Of a stretch of 64,000 nucleotides of DNA, positions 31,491 to 40,440 are shown piece after piece. Every line of letters starts with the position of its first letter. The first letter of the stretch is position 1. The DNA is taken from NCBI GenBank assembly GCA_023653785.1, contig JAMKCH010078900.1:62001-126000 (forward strand), given 5' to 3'. Both the position numbers and the translations under genes were made by a program. The DNA comes from Ophioderma brevispina (lineage: Eukaryota; Echinodermata; Ophiuroidea; Amphilepidida; Ophiodermatidae). The notes under the pieces were generated by a model that ran no database searches, was not told where the DNA came from, and saw only the letters and a program-made list of their open reading frames with translations.

Positions 31491-33959
31491 TTTCTACGGC
31501 TCTTCGTAGCCACTTAGCATTAACCAGTACTAATTTTTGCAAGATAATTCTCGAAAGTCTTAATGTTTACTGAAATTTAGGCATACCATCCTCATTTTTT
31601 TCGAAAGTTGTGTTTGTACGAACAACACACTTTACATGATCGTTCGGTACCAATCATTAATTGGGAAGGATAACTATCATTTACTCGCCTGACGATTCCC
31701 TTCAATTCCTCCGGAATATATTGGAATATCTGCTGTTCGTCCTTTCCACATGCGAGACGTCATTTCGAAGGTCCAGACTTCTAGTCTACAATGTTATATG
31801 GCATACATAACGTAATTCCCTATAGCTAGGCCTACATAATTACTCTACACAATATCTTTAACAAAACACATCATAGTAGGCCCTATGCTTTTCTTAGTTT
31901 ACGACACTAGAAACAGAATGTCATGGCATCAGTAGTCTTCCTTTCACTGGATACAGTACTACATGTATCTGTCCTGTCTTTATAAAGTTTTGAATACAAA
32001 AATTAAAAATTTGAAGGAAGTATAATTTTTCATCTTATTACGTCTGTTTGGGCGCCATTTTGATTTTTCTCCAATTTGAGCTCGTGGGGAAAGAACTTAT
32101 GCTTCTAAGTTATTGAAAATATGATCGCTTCAAGGAACGGTATAGAGAAGCAAGTCAGATAAATTTTAAAAAAGTAGAAAACATTAAAAAAATCAGTCTA
32201 GAAAAGTTGTTTGAAACGCTTCTAATAAAAATGCCCGTACTTCCTTAATAAGCAACTGTTTGAGAATCTCGTTAGCTATCAGGTCATGGTGGACACTATA
32301 CGCCTTTAAATCTGGGGTATTCACACAGAGAAGGCCTTTTTGATGTCAAGTCGGAAATATAGCACATCTATATGCCAGTAACACAAAATACCAAAAAAAA
32401 AATTGATGATTGTTTCGATGTTTGATCAGAAAATTGGCTGCTAGCACTTTAATGGAAAAACATGTGCCCTCCATCCAATATGACATCATATTATACTTTA
32501 GAGGTAGTGCGAGATAAAGTAGTACTCAGGAATAGCACAAGTACTGCTTGCAGATTTCTCGAGTAGATCACATTCCGATAAAAAGATGTAAAAAGATAAG
32601 AGTTCAGATAAAAAAAAAAACTTAACAAGAGAGAAAATAGGTAGTTGTCTCAGAAAAATGCATCAACAAATTAAAAATTCTAAACATACAAAGTTACGAG
32701 TTTACCAAAAATGCCTATTTCTTACAACAAGACTAAGATATCAAATATTAAAAAACTATACTTCTATTCATTCTAAAGAATTTCTTACCACAACGTGAAG
32801 TAGGCCACTAAGAAAAAGCATTTCGATCTCAGGCCTTCAGCAGATTTCATATTGTTCCAATTCAAATCGTTTTGTACTAATATCCAGGGTGCAAAGAATA
32901 TGTCGTCACTCCGCTACCCATGGAGGTCTTTTCGCCAGCTCTCGCCATAATGAAATATTCCTACGTGCTTTGGCCATATGTTGGGAGTATTCTAGTTCCC
33001 GGTGGAGCAGTTTTGCGGTTCATGTAGAGGAAATATTAGAACTTAAATGCTGGTGTGCGCTGATGAGGAAATTGTGATAATCCTGCTCGGAGCACACTCT
33101 TTTAGTCTATCCAGGAGTAAGTGAGTAAGGAGACATGGGGCAAAATGGTTAAACCCATATGCTTAAGTCGTAGCCTCAACTGTTACACCAGGTTTTCCAT
33201 AGCCAATACCTGAAATGAAAAATGGTATTGAAACAAATGACAGGTTTTTTCGCCAGGAAAGGTTGTGTCACACTAGTTGAAACTTGGATAAAGACAGAAA
33301 GCGCCAACGCTAAGTAAAAGTGTCAGAATACATTCTAATTTGTATATTTATATTGGTTTTTCGAATTTGGCTGGCCATTTGAATTAGGGCATAATCAGGA
33401 TGGTATCAGATAATTTGCAATGGTCAACGTTCAGATGTTAAAAACCGTAGAAAACTTCGACAGGGAAAATGACAGTTTTTTTCTGTCCTACACAAGCATA
33501 GGGCCTAGGTATCGCCATTTATCCCCCAAACACTGACCCCACGAACAAGAGAAGATATACAGTAGTTTCCCACCAATGCATTGCTTCCATTTGGGTAGAA
33601 GTTTTGTACGATTGTCATGAGACTCGTTTTAGGGAGGAAACACTCTTAAAATGCAAAGGTTGTGATCAGTACTGTTCAATGTGCCCTGTATTCCAATGCG
33701 CTAAAGATTCACATCAGTACCCGGTACGAAACCTCAGGCGAAGCAATGCATGGTGGGAAGTTACTGATATCATCTCTGGTTGTTTGTTGCACACGACAAA
33801 TTGTTTTAGTAATACTGCCCAAAGTAACTTCATCCAGCACATGAGAGCCTCCTTGAGAATGGACTCGGGTTTTGTCTAGTTCCCCATTAGATCAACTCCT
33901 AGCAACTTCGCAGATGCTATTATAGTTTTTGCAGAAGTATGTGTCTTAAAAAATATTTT

Positions 33960-34720
33960 TACAAACACAAACACCTGATAGCAGTCCTGAAGAGGTCCTC
34001 CAACAAGACGCCAAAATTGGATTATCCCAAAAGTACCAGGAACTCTCCAACACAAGACTACTATCTTGAACTCTACTTGGACAAGATTACCCAAGAATTA
34101 ACAAAACCCTCTGGCATATGACTAAAATAAGAAACACAGCAGATAGTCTCACCACCGATGAGCGACGTGCCTAAGTGATCCCGCAAACAGAGGGGATTAT
34201 AATAAAACCTGCGGACAAGGATTATGGACAGGGGAGTCTTAAGGTTCGTTCATAACTACGCTGCAACGTTGCGTGCGGTAAGTTGCCAGTGCTCGAATAC
34301 GGTCTCTGGTCAGGATACTGCATTGCGGTACTGACAACCGAGTTTAAATTATTTTAACTGAACTGCAAGCGTAGGTTACGTGAGTTGACTGCAGCAAGTG
34401 ATACGATATATCGGCACCCCCCCCCCTGCACTGCGCGTGCAGCATAGTAGAACGAACCGTTACATTGCCAGGGTAAACGACAACTCTTGACAATGCCACC
34501 TACAAGCAAGTGCAAGGATCCCACTCAACGCCATTCAACGTTGGTTTAAAAACCGGTTCTAAAATGAAATTTATGACAAGATCGAAAGAGCTATCTACCA
34601 AAGAACACAAAATGTCCTTATTGTACCTCCTTCAAAGGTACACGGCTGGTACACAGGAAAGACCAATAGTTCTTAAACTGTTGGATTTTTACTGAAAACC
34701 CTTCTCTCACTGTGCACAAA
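33960..34720 (+). pseudogene. Decayed Penelope-like (PLE) reverse transcriptase fragment
   Basis: Pieces in different frames line up with the N-terminal part of Penelope-like RT proteins: KTPKLDYPKSTRNSP and YYLELYLDKITQELTK (34005-34105), SLTTDERRA (34148-34171), EGIIIKPADKDYG (34190-34230), DNATYKQV (34490-34512), DPTQRHS (34518-34540), and PSKVHGWYTGKT (34628-34665). In intact relatives the order is NLT..ER, IIIKPADKG, a YK.L..DPT stretch, then P.KVHK and R.IVS. Stops and frame slips are frequent, so it is not functional. A 218-bp MITE interrupts it. The catalytic palm motifs are absent from the window. Confidence 0.6.
34242..34459. mobile_element. PIF/Harbinger-like MITE with TTA target duplication
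   Basis: The ends AGGTTCGTTCATAACTACGC and GCAGCATAGTAGAACGAACCG are inverted partners over about 20 bases with a few mismatches. The flanks are TTA at 34239-34241 and 34460-34462. A 3-bp TTA duplication is typical of PIF/Harbinger elements. It lies between the KPAD and YKQV segments of the PLE fragment, so it entered after the PLE. Confidence 0.65.
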
Positions 34721-36219
34721 CCTCCATAAAACATATCAAAAGGTAGAAAATATAGGAAGCATTGTCACGCCATGCTAATTGCATAACACCTATGATTGCC
34801 ATTTTGCCTATATTTGGGTTATTATACCAATATATTAAAAGGGGACGACTCGAATTTAAGGAAATAAAGTTTTCATCTGATAGAATGGGCTTCACCCACT
34901 AAACCTCATCTGTCGAGTTTGAGCTGATATTTCAACCCGTTTTCAGTGAGAGCTAAAACATGATTTTCTTAGCCCTATTTTGTGTAAATAATATCGGTCG
35001 ACCAAAATGGGGTACATTTTCGATCAAACTTCACCAAACCAAATATCCTGTAGACCGGCCCTAAGATTTCACAGGGTGAATGAGAAAAATATCAAATACC
35101 AAAATGTTGACCACTTTCCGGTAAAATCTTGGGTACTGGGGGCCGATTGCAATTAGCAATAAGGCAAGGCCCTTTAACTCTTGAGTCTTTATTGGATGCA
35201 AACAAGGACCGAGGCACTTGAGGTCTAACCTTTTCAGTTGGGTTACATGTGAGGGTACAGCATTAGGTTGTGATATCTTCCTCATGTATTCACCTACGTC
35301 TCTTGGAATTTAGATGTAGGCTTTCTATCTGCAGCATTCTCAAATGATGGTTTGTGGTAGATCTTATGCAGCACATGTCCCCTGTTAGAGCTGCGTAGTC
35401 AAGGTCTTTGGTGACGTTATAGAATGCTTGTCCGCCTTTTTATGCTGCTGTCCTATATCTATTACCCAGGCTATTACCAAATGAACCCCTTTTTAAAATG
35501 TTCACATACTCAATGACCCCCATTTTCTTCTTCCTGATATCCACTTTTATCAACAGGTTTGCATAAAATTATCCACTTTTTTAAAGAATTTGAACACCTA
35601 AATTAAAAATTTTCGCAGCCTACGTGCACATTTTTAACAATTTTATAATTTCATGGCAGCAATTATATAATTTCGTGGCAATTTGAACTCTGGAAAAGAG
35701 GCACTTCTTATATTGACTTCAGGTTTTAGCATCATTGGCCCCCCTTCTTAAAGTTTCATACTGGATGACCCCATTTTTATTCAGCTTGTGTACCAAATGA
35801 CCCTGTATTTTGGGTACATTTTATTTGAAAGGACCCTATTTTTCACCTAGCTGAGGCACATATACCCATTATTCCGCATTCCACTTTTAATATATCAATT
35901 GCAAATGCTACACACCTTGCAGGCATAGCCATGCAAAACATGTTCAAATACTAAACAGAAAAATGGAAAATCTCCCTAAACATACATTTATGAGATACAT
36001 ACCTTTGTCGAAATATGGGCGTATACGTCCACGTAAGATAAATGCAAATTAGCATGTCTTGCCAGGCTTCCCCTTTTTTGAAACTAACCTTTTTGATATG
36101 TTGTTTGGGAGATCTTTTACTGCTAGTTACAGCAAGAAAATCTTCTGTAGCAATTTTGTCCAGGTGTACCTAGTATATTTCATAGATTGAGTGGACTATT
36201 TCTCCCTTCCCGGACCACA
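34721..36219. other. No gene recognised
   Basis: AT-rich sequence, probably intronic to the minus-strand RDH gene. The 74-codon minus-strand frame at 35061-35285 shows no SDR motif. Confidence 0.4.
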
Positions 36220-36359
36220 CCCTCTATGTACGGCGGACGTCAAATCCCTTATACCAACATTTACCACCATAGGGTCTTCTAGCTGTTCAATTAGCTCTCG
36301 AAAAAACAATACCATAAGAGTGCTTTCACTCAGGCTCAGTAGGCTACTGCGTAAGGGGT
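36220..36359 (-). pseudogene. Broken YxxxK catalytic exon of an RDH-like SDR
   Basis: In the minus strand one frame reads TPYAVAY, ending at Tyr codon 36341-36339. The next two bases (36338-36337) shift the frame, and reading continues as SLSESTLMVLFFRELIEQL and EDPMVVNVGIRDLTSAVHRG. In RDH proteins this region reads Y.Y..SKL..VLF.REL...LEG..V.VN..HPG. So the catalytic Lys (SK) is Glu here, HPG is IRD, and a two-base insertion follows the catalytic Tyr. No clear splice sites bound it. It lies between the cofactor exon and the terminal exon in the expected order, so it may be the natural third or fourth exon of that gene gone bad, or a decayed duplicate. Confidence 0.65.
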
Positions 36360-36369
36360 CCAGCTGGCC

Positions 36370-36475
36370 AATAATTCCGGTATGCGTACCTACCCAAATA
36401 GAAAAGGCCAACTCGACCCAACCCAACCTAGTTGAACGGAATTTGGGTGGGTAGGTACGATGGGTCACGGCCAAC
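36370..36475. repeat. Short inverted repeat (GTACCTACCCAAAT)
   Basis: TGCGTACCTACCCAAAT (from 36382) and ATTTGGGTGGGTAGGTACG (to 36460) are inverted partners. A copy of one arm, GGGTAGGTACGCATACCGGAATTATGGCC-like, occurs at 37278-37306 in the opposite sense. It abuts the broken SDR exon. Confidence 0.55.
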
Positions 36476-37388
36476 TCTACTCTCCCACTGTCAGGCAAAT
36501 CACATGCATATCCCTATCAATATGGTATAATTTTCACGCAGTTTTCGGCACACCTTGCTAAGTCTACACATGAAAACTGGCAAAACTGCCGATGTATGCC
36601 GGAACCTTCGTGCCTGCCACCTCTGCCATGCATCAGGGCCACTTGTCATTGTTCAGCATTATCACGTAACATGGCGGCCGTACGGGTATACGTTTGGCTA
36701 CACGCATATGCACGGGAATGCACAGTGGGATGCACGGGTTCGGGTTGGGTTTTGATTTCTTCCTTCTTAAAATGATATAAGATGATATTTTTTAAAGTGA
36801 TATTCGTGATCCACAGCCTCGTCCCCCGACTTATCTAAACAATTTTGAAATGTTTAATTATCATCTGAACCAGTCGTTTAAGTAATTATGTGTACCACTC
36901 TTACGTGCAAATTGGCGTAGCATCTGTAAGAATTCGACAATTTTGTATTCCGTCCAAATACAGCACAGTAGCCTAGGGACCGTGGGAAAACAGTCATTTG
37001 CTCTCATAACACAAAACCGCAAGATCGAGAGCAGCTCAAATTTTGAGATAAGCTTTTCTCAAGGATACCAAGTGGATCAATGAATAAAGCAGAAGGTGCT
37101 GGCAACCACAAAATACACATTAACTAGTGTGAGAAGTCAACCGGCCTGCAATGAATCTCTGATCATACCTGACTCACAATGTCAAACAATTATCACAAAC
37201 CTAAGCAGATCATACACATTCACAAATGTCACCAATCTATCACAAACCTACGCAGCTCATACCTTATCGAGGAATTTGGGGTAGGTACGCATACCGGAAT
37301 TATGGCCAAACTTTTACTTGTTTGTGATCAGGGCGGAAGGCAATGGGTAAGCCAGCTACATTAAGAAATGCCCCTGGTCTGGTTTACA
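36476..37388. other. No gene recognised
   Basis: Includes the single-arm copy of the GTAGGTACGCATACC repeat at 37278-37306. Nothing on the minus strand resembles the NHLGHF exon expected here for an RDH gene. Confidence 0.4.
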
Positions 37389-37563
37389 GTTTAGAAATTC
37401 TGGACAAATTGTGTTTAGATGGGGTTAATATTTAGGATTTAAACATGGTTCGATGTGTTTAGACGTTTAAATGCTAAACATTAAGCCGTCTAAACCCAAG
37501 TTTGGGGTTTAAATACTTAAACGCTAAGCCATCTGAACACAATTTTGTCCAGAATTTCTAAAC
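37389..37563. mobile_element. MITE with GTTTAGAAATTCTGGAC termini
   Basis: The outer ~34 bases pair: GTTTAGAAATTCTGGACAAA with TTTTGTCCAGAATTTCTAAAC, then GTGTTTAGATGG with CCATCTGAACAC. The inside repeats GTTTA / TAAAC words. It sits about 100 bases 3' of the RDH cofactor exon (in its downstream intron). The element at 45346-45493 shares the CAGTTT.TAGAAA start. Confidence 0.8.
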
Positions 37564-37661
37564 GCCGTTTTTATACAGTGTATATCAATGGTTTTAGTGT
37601 TTTAGACGCTTCGCTTGTTATGGTGATAGTAAAGATAAATCGTGATAGACCCCATACGTAC

Positions 37662-37904
37662 CAGCGTTGTTGACGAGTATATCAAGTCTTGCTTCTTCAT
37701 TCAAAACTTTCTTGGCAAAGTTCTTAATAGAATCTGGACTAGCCATATCAAGTTGTCGAAATACTACATCATCGTTGCCCGATCTGTGTCTGATCTCACG
37801 TACGGCGGGGGCTGCTTTGGACGGATTACGGCATGCAAGTATTACCCGCGCTCCTCGCCTTGCTAGGTCGACAGCCGTTTCTTTTCCAATACCAGTATTA
37901 CCAC
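37662..37904 (-). CDS. Cofactor-binding exon of a retinol dehydrogenase-like SDR
   Basis: Acceptor TGTTTCCTCTCAG, exon of 81 codon-equivalents, donor GCTG|GTACGT. The reading is GGNTGIGKETAVDLARRGAR (glycine-rich TGxxxGIG dinucleotide-binding loop, its first Thr-Gly supplied by the previous exon), VILACRN (the beta2 end, whose Arg is typical of NADP-preferring members), VVFRQLDMAS (Asp that contacts adenine), and DILVNNA just before the donor (the NNAG motif is finished by the next exon). Both splice junctions are phase 1. The exon is clean and typical of RDH11-14 proteins. The first exon was not found upstream to the window end, and the next exon is missing or unrecognised. Downstream pieces on the same strand are 36220-36359 (broken) and 27103-27309 (intact). 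Confidence 0.9.
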
Positions 37905-38348
37905 CTGAGAGGAAACAAAGCTAACTAGTAACATTCAGATCAAAATTAATACGTTTTACAAGTGTTTGATAGCAGTACGTACACACACACACTACTCTCT
38001 AAATGTGAAAAGAGTGAAAAAACGAGTGAATCTTGATTCACTCGAAAAAGAGTGTAAACCATCGAAAAAATAGTTGACTCTTTAAAGAGTGGACGTTCAC
38101 TCGTTTGAAGTGAACTTTGTGTTACAACGTGCAAAAAGTTTTATAATCACAAATTGATTTCAAGTTGTAATTCAAATAAAACTTAATTTTCCTTACTCAC
38201 TGATCTCGTAGCAAACAACATTTTTTTATTTTTTTACTCCCCCCCCCCACTACGGGCCTGCTCCCAGTTCGAGGCCCTTAATCGCCTGCAGAGCTTTATA
38301 GGGTTCAGTGAGGTAAAGAACAGTAAAAGGGGTGTGACCGTTTAGTGA
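37905..38348. other. Upstream intron or flank of the RDH cofactor exon
   Basis: Contains a perfect hairpin at 38023-38044 amid several GAGTGAA / TTCACTC words, and a T/C-rich strip near 38220-38250. No N-terminal SDR exon is visible. Confidence 0.4.
38023..38044. repeat. Perfect 10-bp hairpin (CGAGTGAATC)
   Basis: CGAGTGAATC, two bases, then GATTCACTCG. Similar GAGTG(A/T) words in both orientations run from 38010 to 38115 (AGAGTGAAAA, AAGAGTGTAAAC, AAAGAGTGGACG, TTCACTCGTTTG). Confidence 0.8.
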
Positions 38349-38526
38349 CCCGGTGTGAAAGTAATCATAGTCCGACAGGTATCATAGTCCGGGCCCATAG
38401 ACGACAACGGAATAACGCGTGAAAAACTAAGTTGCGTGAAGAGTCAACTGAATCGATTGCCCTATTGTTCACCATTGTTGTTCCCGGACTGTGAGCCCGG
38501 AGGACTATATCTCCTGCCACACCGGG
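38349..38526. mobile_element. MITE, TCCGG family, copy 2
   Basis: Left end CCCGGTGTGAAAGTAATCAT, right end ATCTCCTGCCACACCGGG. It shares CATAGACGACAACGGAATAA, AGTTGCGTGAAGAGTCAACT and GAT.GCCCTATT with copies at 7971 and 49120. Confidence 0.8.
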
Positions 38527-38529
38527 TTG

Positions 38530-38626
38530 ACTGGCGACCCCGATGAATTAGCAGACCAACAACATGTGTATTATGAAATAAAGCGCAACACACTGTACAT
38601 GTTGAGAATTCATCGGGGTCGCCAGT
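38530..38626. mobile_element. 97-bp palindrome between two TCCGG-family pieces
   Basis: The arms ACTGGCGACCCCGATGAATT and AATTCATCGGGGTCGCCAGT are a perfect 20-bp inverted pair. It separates the complete copy at 38349-38526 from a partial direct copy at 38630-38699. It is reminiscent of the GCGACCC / GATGAATT words in the MITE at 26511-26662. Confidence 0.8.
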
Positions 38627-38629
38627 AAA

Positions 38630-38699
38630 CCCGGTGTGACGTGGATATAGTCCGCCGAGAGCCATAGTACGGCTCCATAGACGACAACGAAATAAAGCC
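38630..38699. mobile_element. MITE, TCCGG family, partial copy 3
   Basis: CCCGGTGTGACGTGGATATAG through CCATAGACGACAACGAAATAA, in the same orientation as 38349-38526 but ending after the left third. Confidence 0.7.
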
Positions 38700-39239
38700 A
38701 CTTGCCAATCCTACCTTTTATTCTCATTCGTATTTAGTTTTGGTTGTTTTAATTAATCACGAAAATATTGCATTTCAATAATAGGCCTATAAGTTAAAAA
38801 GGCAAAAATATTCCCGCTGTCAATTTAATATGAACCAACCCGTTAGCTGCGTGCACTGCAACGACGCACTATGTATTATAATAGCGTATAGCGTATTGTC
38901 AATGACATGCTCAAACACTCGCGACATGCAGCTGCAGGCATTTTCCAACCAAATATATTAAACGTTTAGCTTTTTATAAGCCATGCGCGATGTGCGTACT
39001 TGTACGTGGAATGTAAATTATTTGGTTCATGGATCGATCGATCAAAAGAATTGCACGTTTCACGTACATACGCTCATCAGTTGGCATCTAAGTATTCCTC
39101 TAATCTTCGCATTGCATTGTATAAGCTGTATACGTGTCTCAAAGCATATCCATGCTAGAGTAACCATTAGTCACTGTAGCCAATCGTCCACTTATGGCCA
39201 CCGTAAATTTAGTATTGACATCACATTTTGTGGTTTTTG
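38700..39239. other. No gene recognised
   Basis: The 157-codon plus-strand frame at 38983-39456 runs into the palindrome at 39240. Its second half is therefore repeat sequence, and its first half has no signature. Confidence 0.4.
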
Positions 39240-40440
39240 TTTTTTTCTGCTGAAAATGATAGATCAGGGTGTTAGAATCCGAATCTCCGGGTGGCCACAC
39301 CTGGGGGGCTCCCTTGAGCATTTTGGAACTCCAAGATGGCGGTCGCCCATGACTGATTTATCTATTCAACCCCTATATTATCAAACTATGGAGTTACTAG
39401 ATATACTATATGACCCCAATGACAAATGCGTGGCACTTGTAACATTGCAGTCATAACTCCAACTTCAATGAATCCAATCTAACATAATTTTACAAATGCC
39501 ATATACAGCAATAACCTCGATAAAAAATAAACTTGAAGACTTTTGATATGTTGTAACACAATAATGTATGTTGGCCTGATATACTTTTAAAGTTGTAACA
39601 TGACGTCAATCATATGAGCAGCCAAACGTGAATATCTTTTAAAAAAATACCTGACACATATGTCAAATATTCTTACCAAGTATAAACTATTGTGTCAATG
39701 AACAATTAGAAATGTACCCTGACTGATCATAGCAAGTGTTACCAGGTAATCCGGATAACTAAAAATGGGTCAATTATCAATTTGAGTGCATATATGTGAA
39801 AAAGTGTAACTTCCTATGGATGTTTTTTACGACTTTGCACCAATAAAAAAAAAAAAAAAAAAAAAAATTTTTTAGGTTTTTTATTTCGATTTTGGCACAT
39901 TTTAAAACAAAACAAATTGAAATGTATGTTGTACATGTTAGGATCAAAGGTACATTTCCCAATGTCATTGACCATTGATTTCGATTTGAAGGCTGTAATA
40001 CTTATAAATTTGTGCCAAGTATTTTTTCTGAAGATGTTCACATTTTGGCTGCCATTTTAGATTGACATGCATGTTACAATTAAAAGTATCAGGAATACAT
40101 TTAATTGTGTCTAGCAATATAACCTAAGTACTTCTCGAGTCTATTTTTATCGCAGTATTTGCTGTTATATGGCATCTTTTAAAATTATTGGATTGGCTTC
40201 CATTTGGAATTGAAGTACTAGTCTGACTTAATGTTACAAGTGCCCATACCTTGTTCAATTGGATCCTATAGTATATCTAGGAACTCCATAGTTGTGATAA
40301 TATAGGGTTGAAAGATAATTAACATTTATGGCGACGCCATCTTGGATTTCTCAAAATGCTCAAGGATGCCCTGTGCACCCGGCAGATTCTTATGCTACAT
40401 ACCCTAATCTATCCTTTTCAGCAAGCAAAACAATGTTGGT
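39240..40440. mobile_element. Long palindrome, family Q
   Basis: Two arms of about 540 bases with a spacer near 39790-39850. Pairs: TGAGCATTTTGGAACTCCAA / TTTCTCAAAATGCTCA, CAAGATGGCGGTCGCC / GGCGACGCCATCTTG, CTATGGAGTTACTAGATATA / TATCTAGGAACTCCATAG and GGCACTTGTAACATT / AATGTTACAAGTGCC. The centre includes a run of 25 A at 39842-39866. It carries no coding sequence and does not obviously match families B or P. Confidence 0.75.

Larger units (their letters stand above)
27310..33900. other. Probable intron of the minus-strand RDH gene, with repeats
   Basis: If 27103-27309 and 37662-37904 belong to one gene, this is intronic. I looked for the missing SDR core exons on the minus strand (NHLGHF, V.VSS, YxxxK, HPG) and recognised none here. 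It contains diverged tandem repeats at 28185-28640, the poly-C run at 29889-29958, a palindrome P fragment and a family A element (30755-31490). Other frames of 60-91 codons carry no signature. Confidence 0.4.

Noticed and set aside
33604..33879. Cys-rich 91-codon frame
   Set aside because: Cysteine spacing matches no zinc module I know, and no splice sites or repeats support it.
35061..35285. Possible missing RDH core exon (minus strand)
   Set aside because: The translation has no NHLGHF, VSS, YxxxK or HPG motif; a single HP pair is chance.
38983..39456. 157-codon plus-strand frame
   Set aside because: Its second half is palindrome Q sequence and the first half has no signature.
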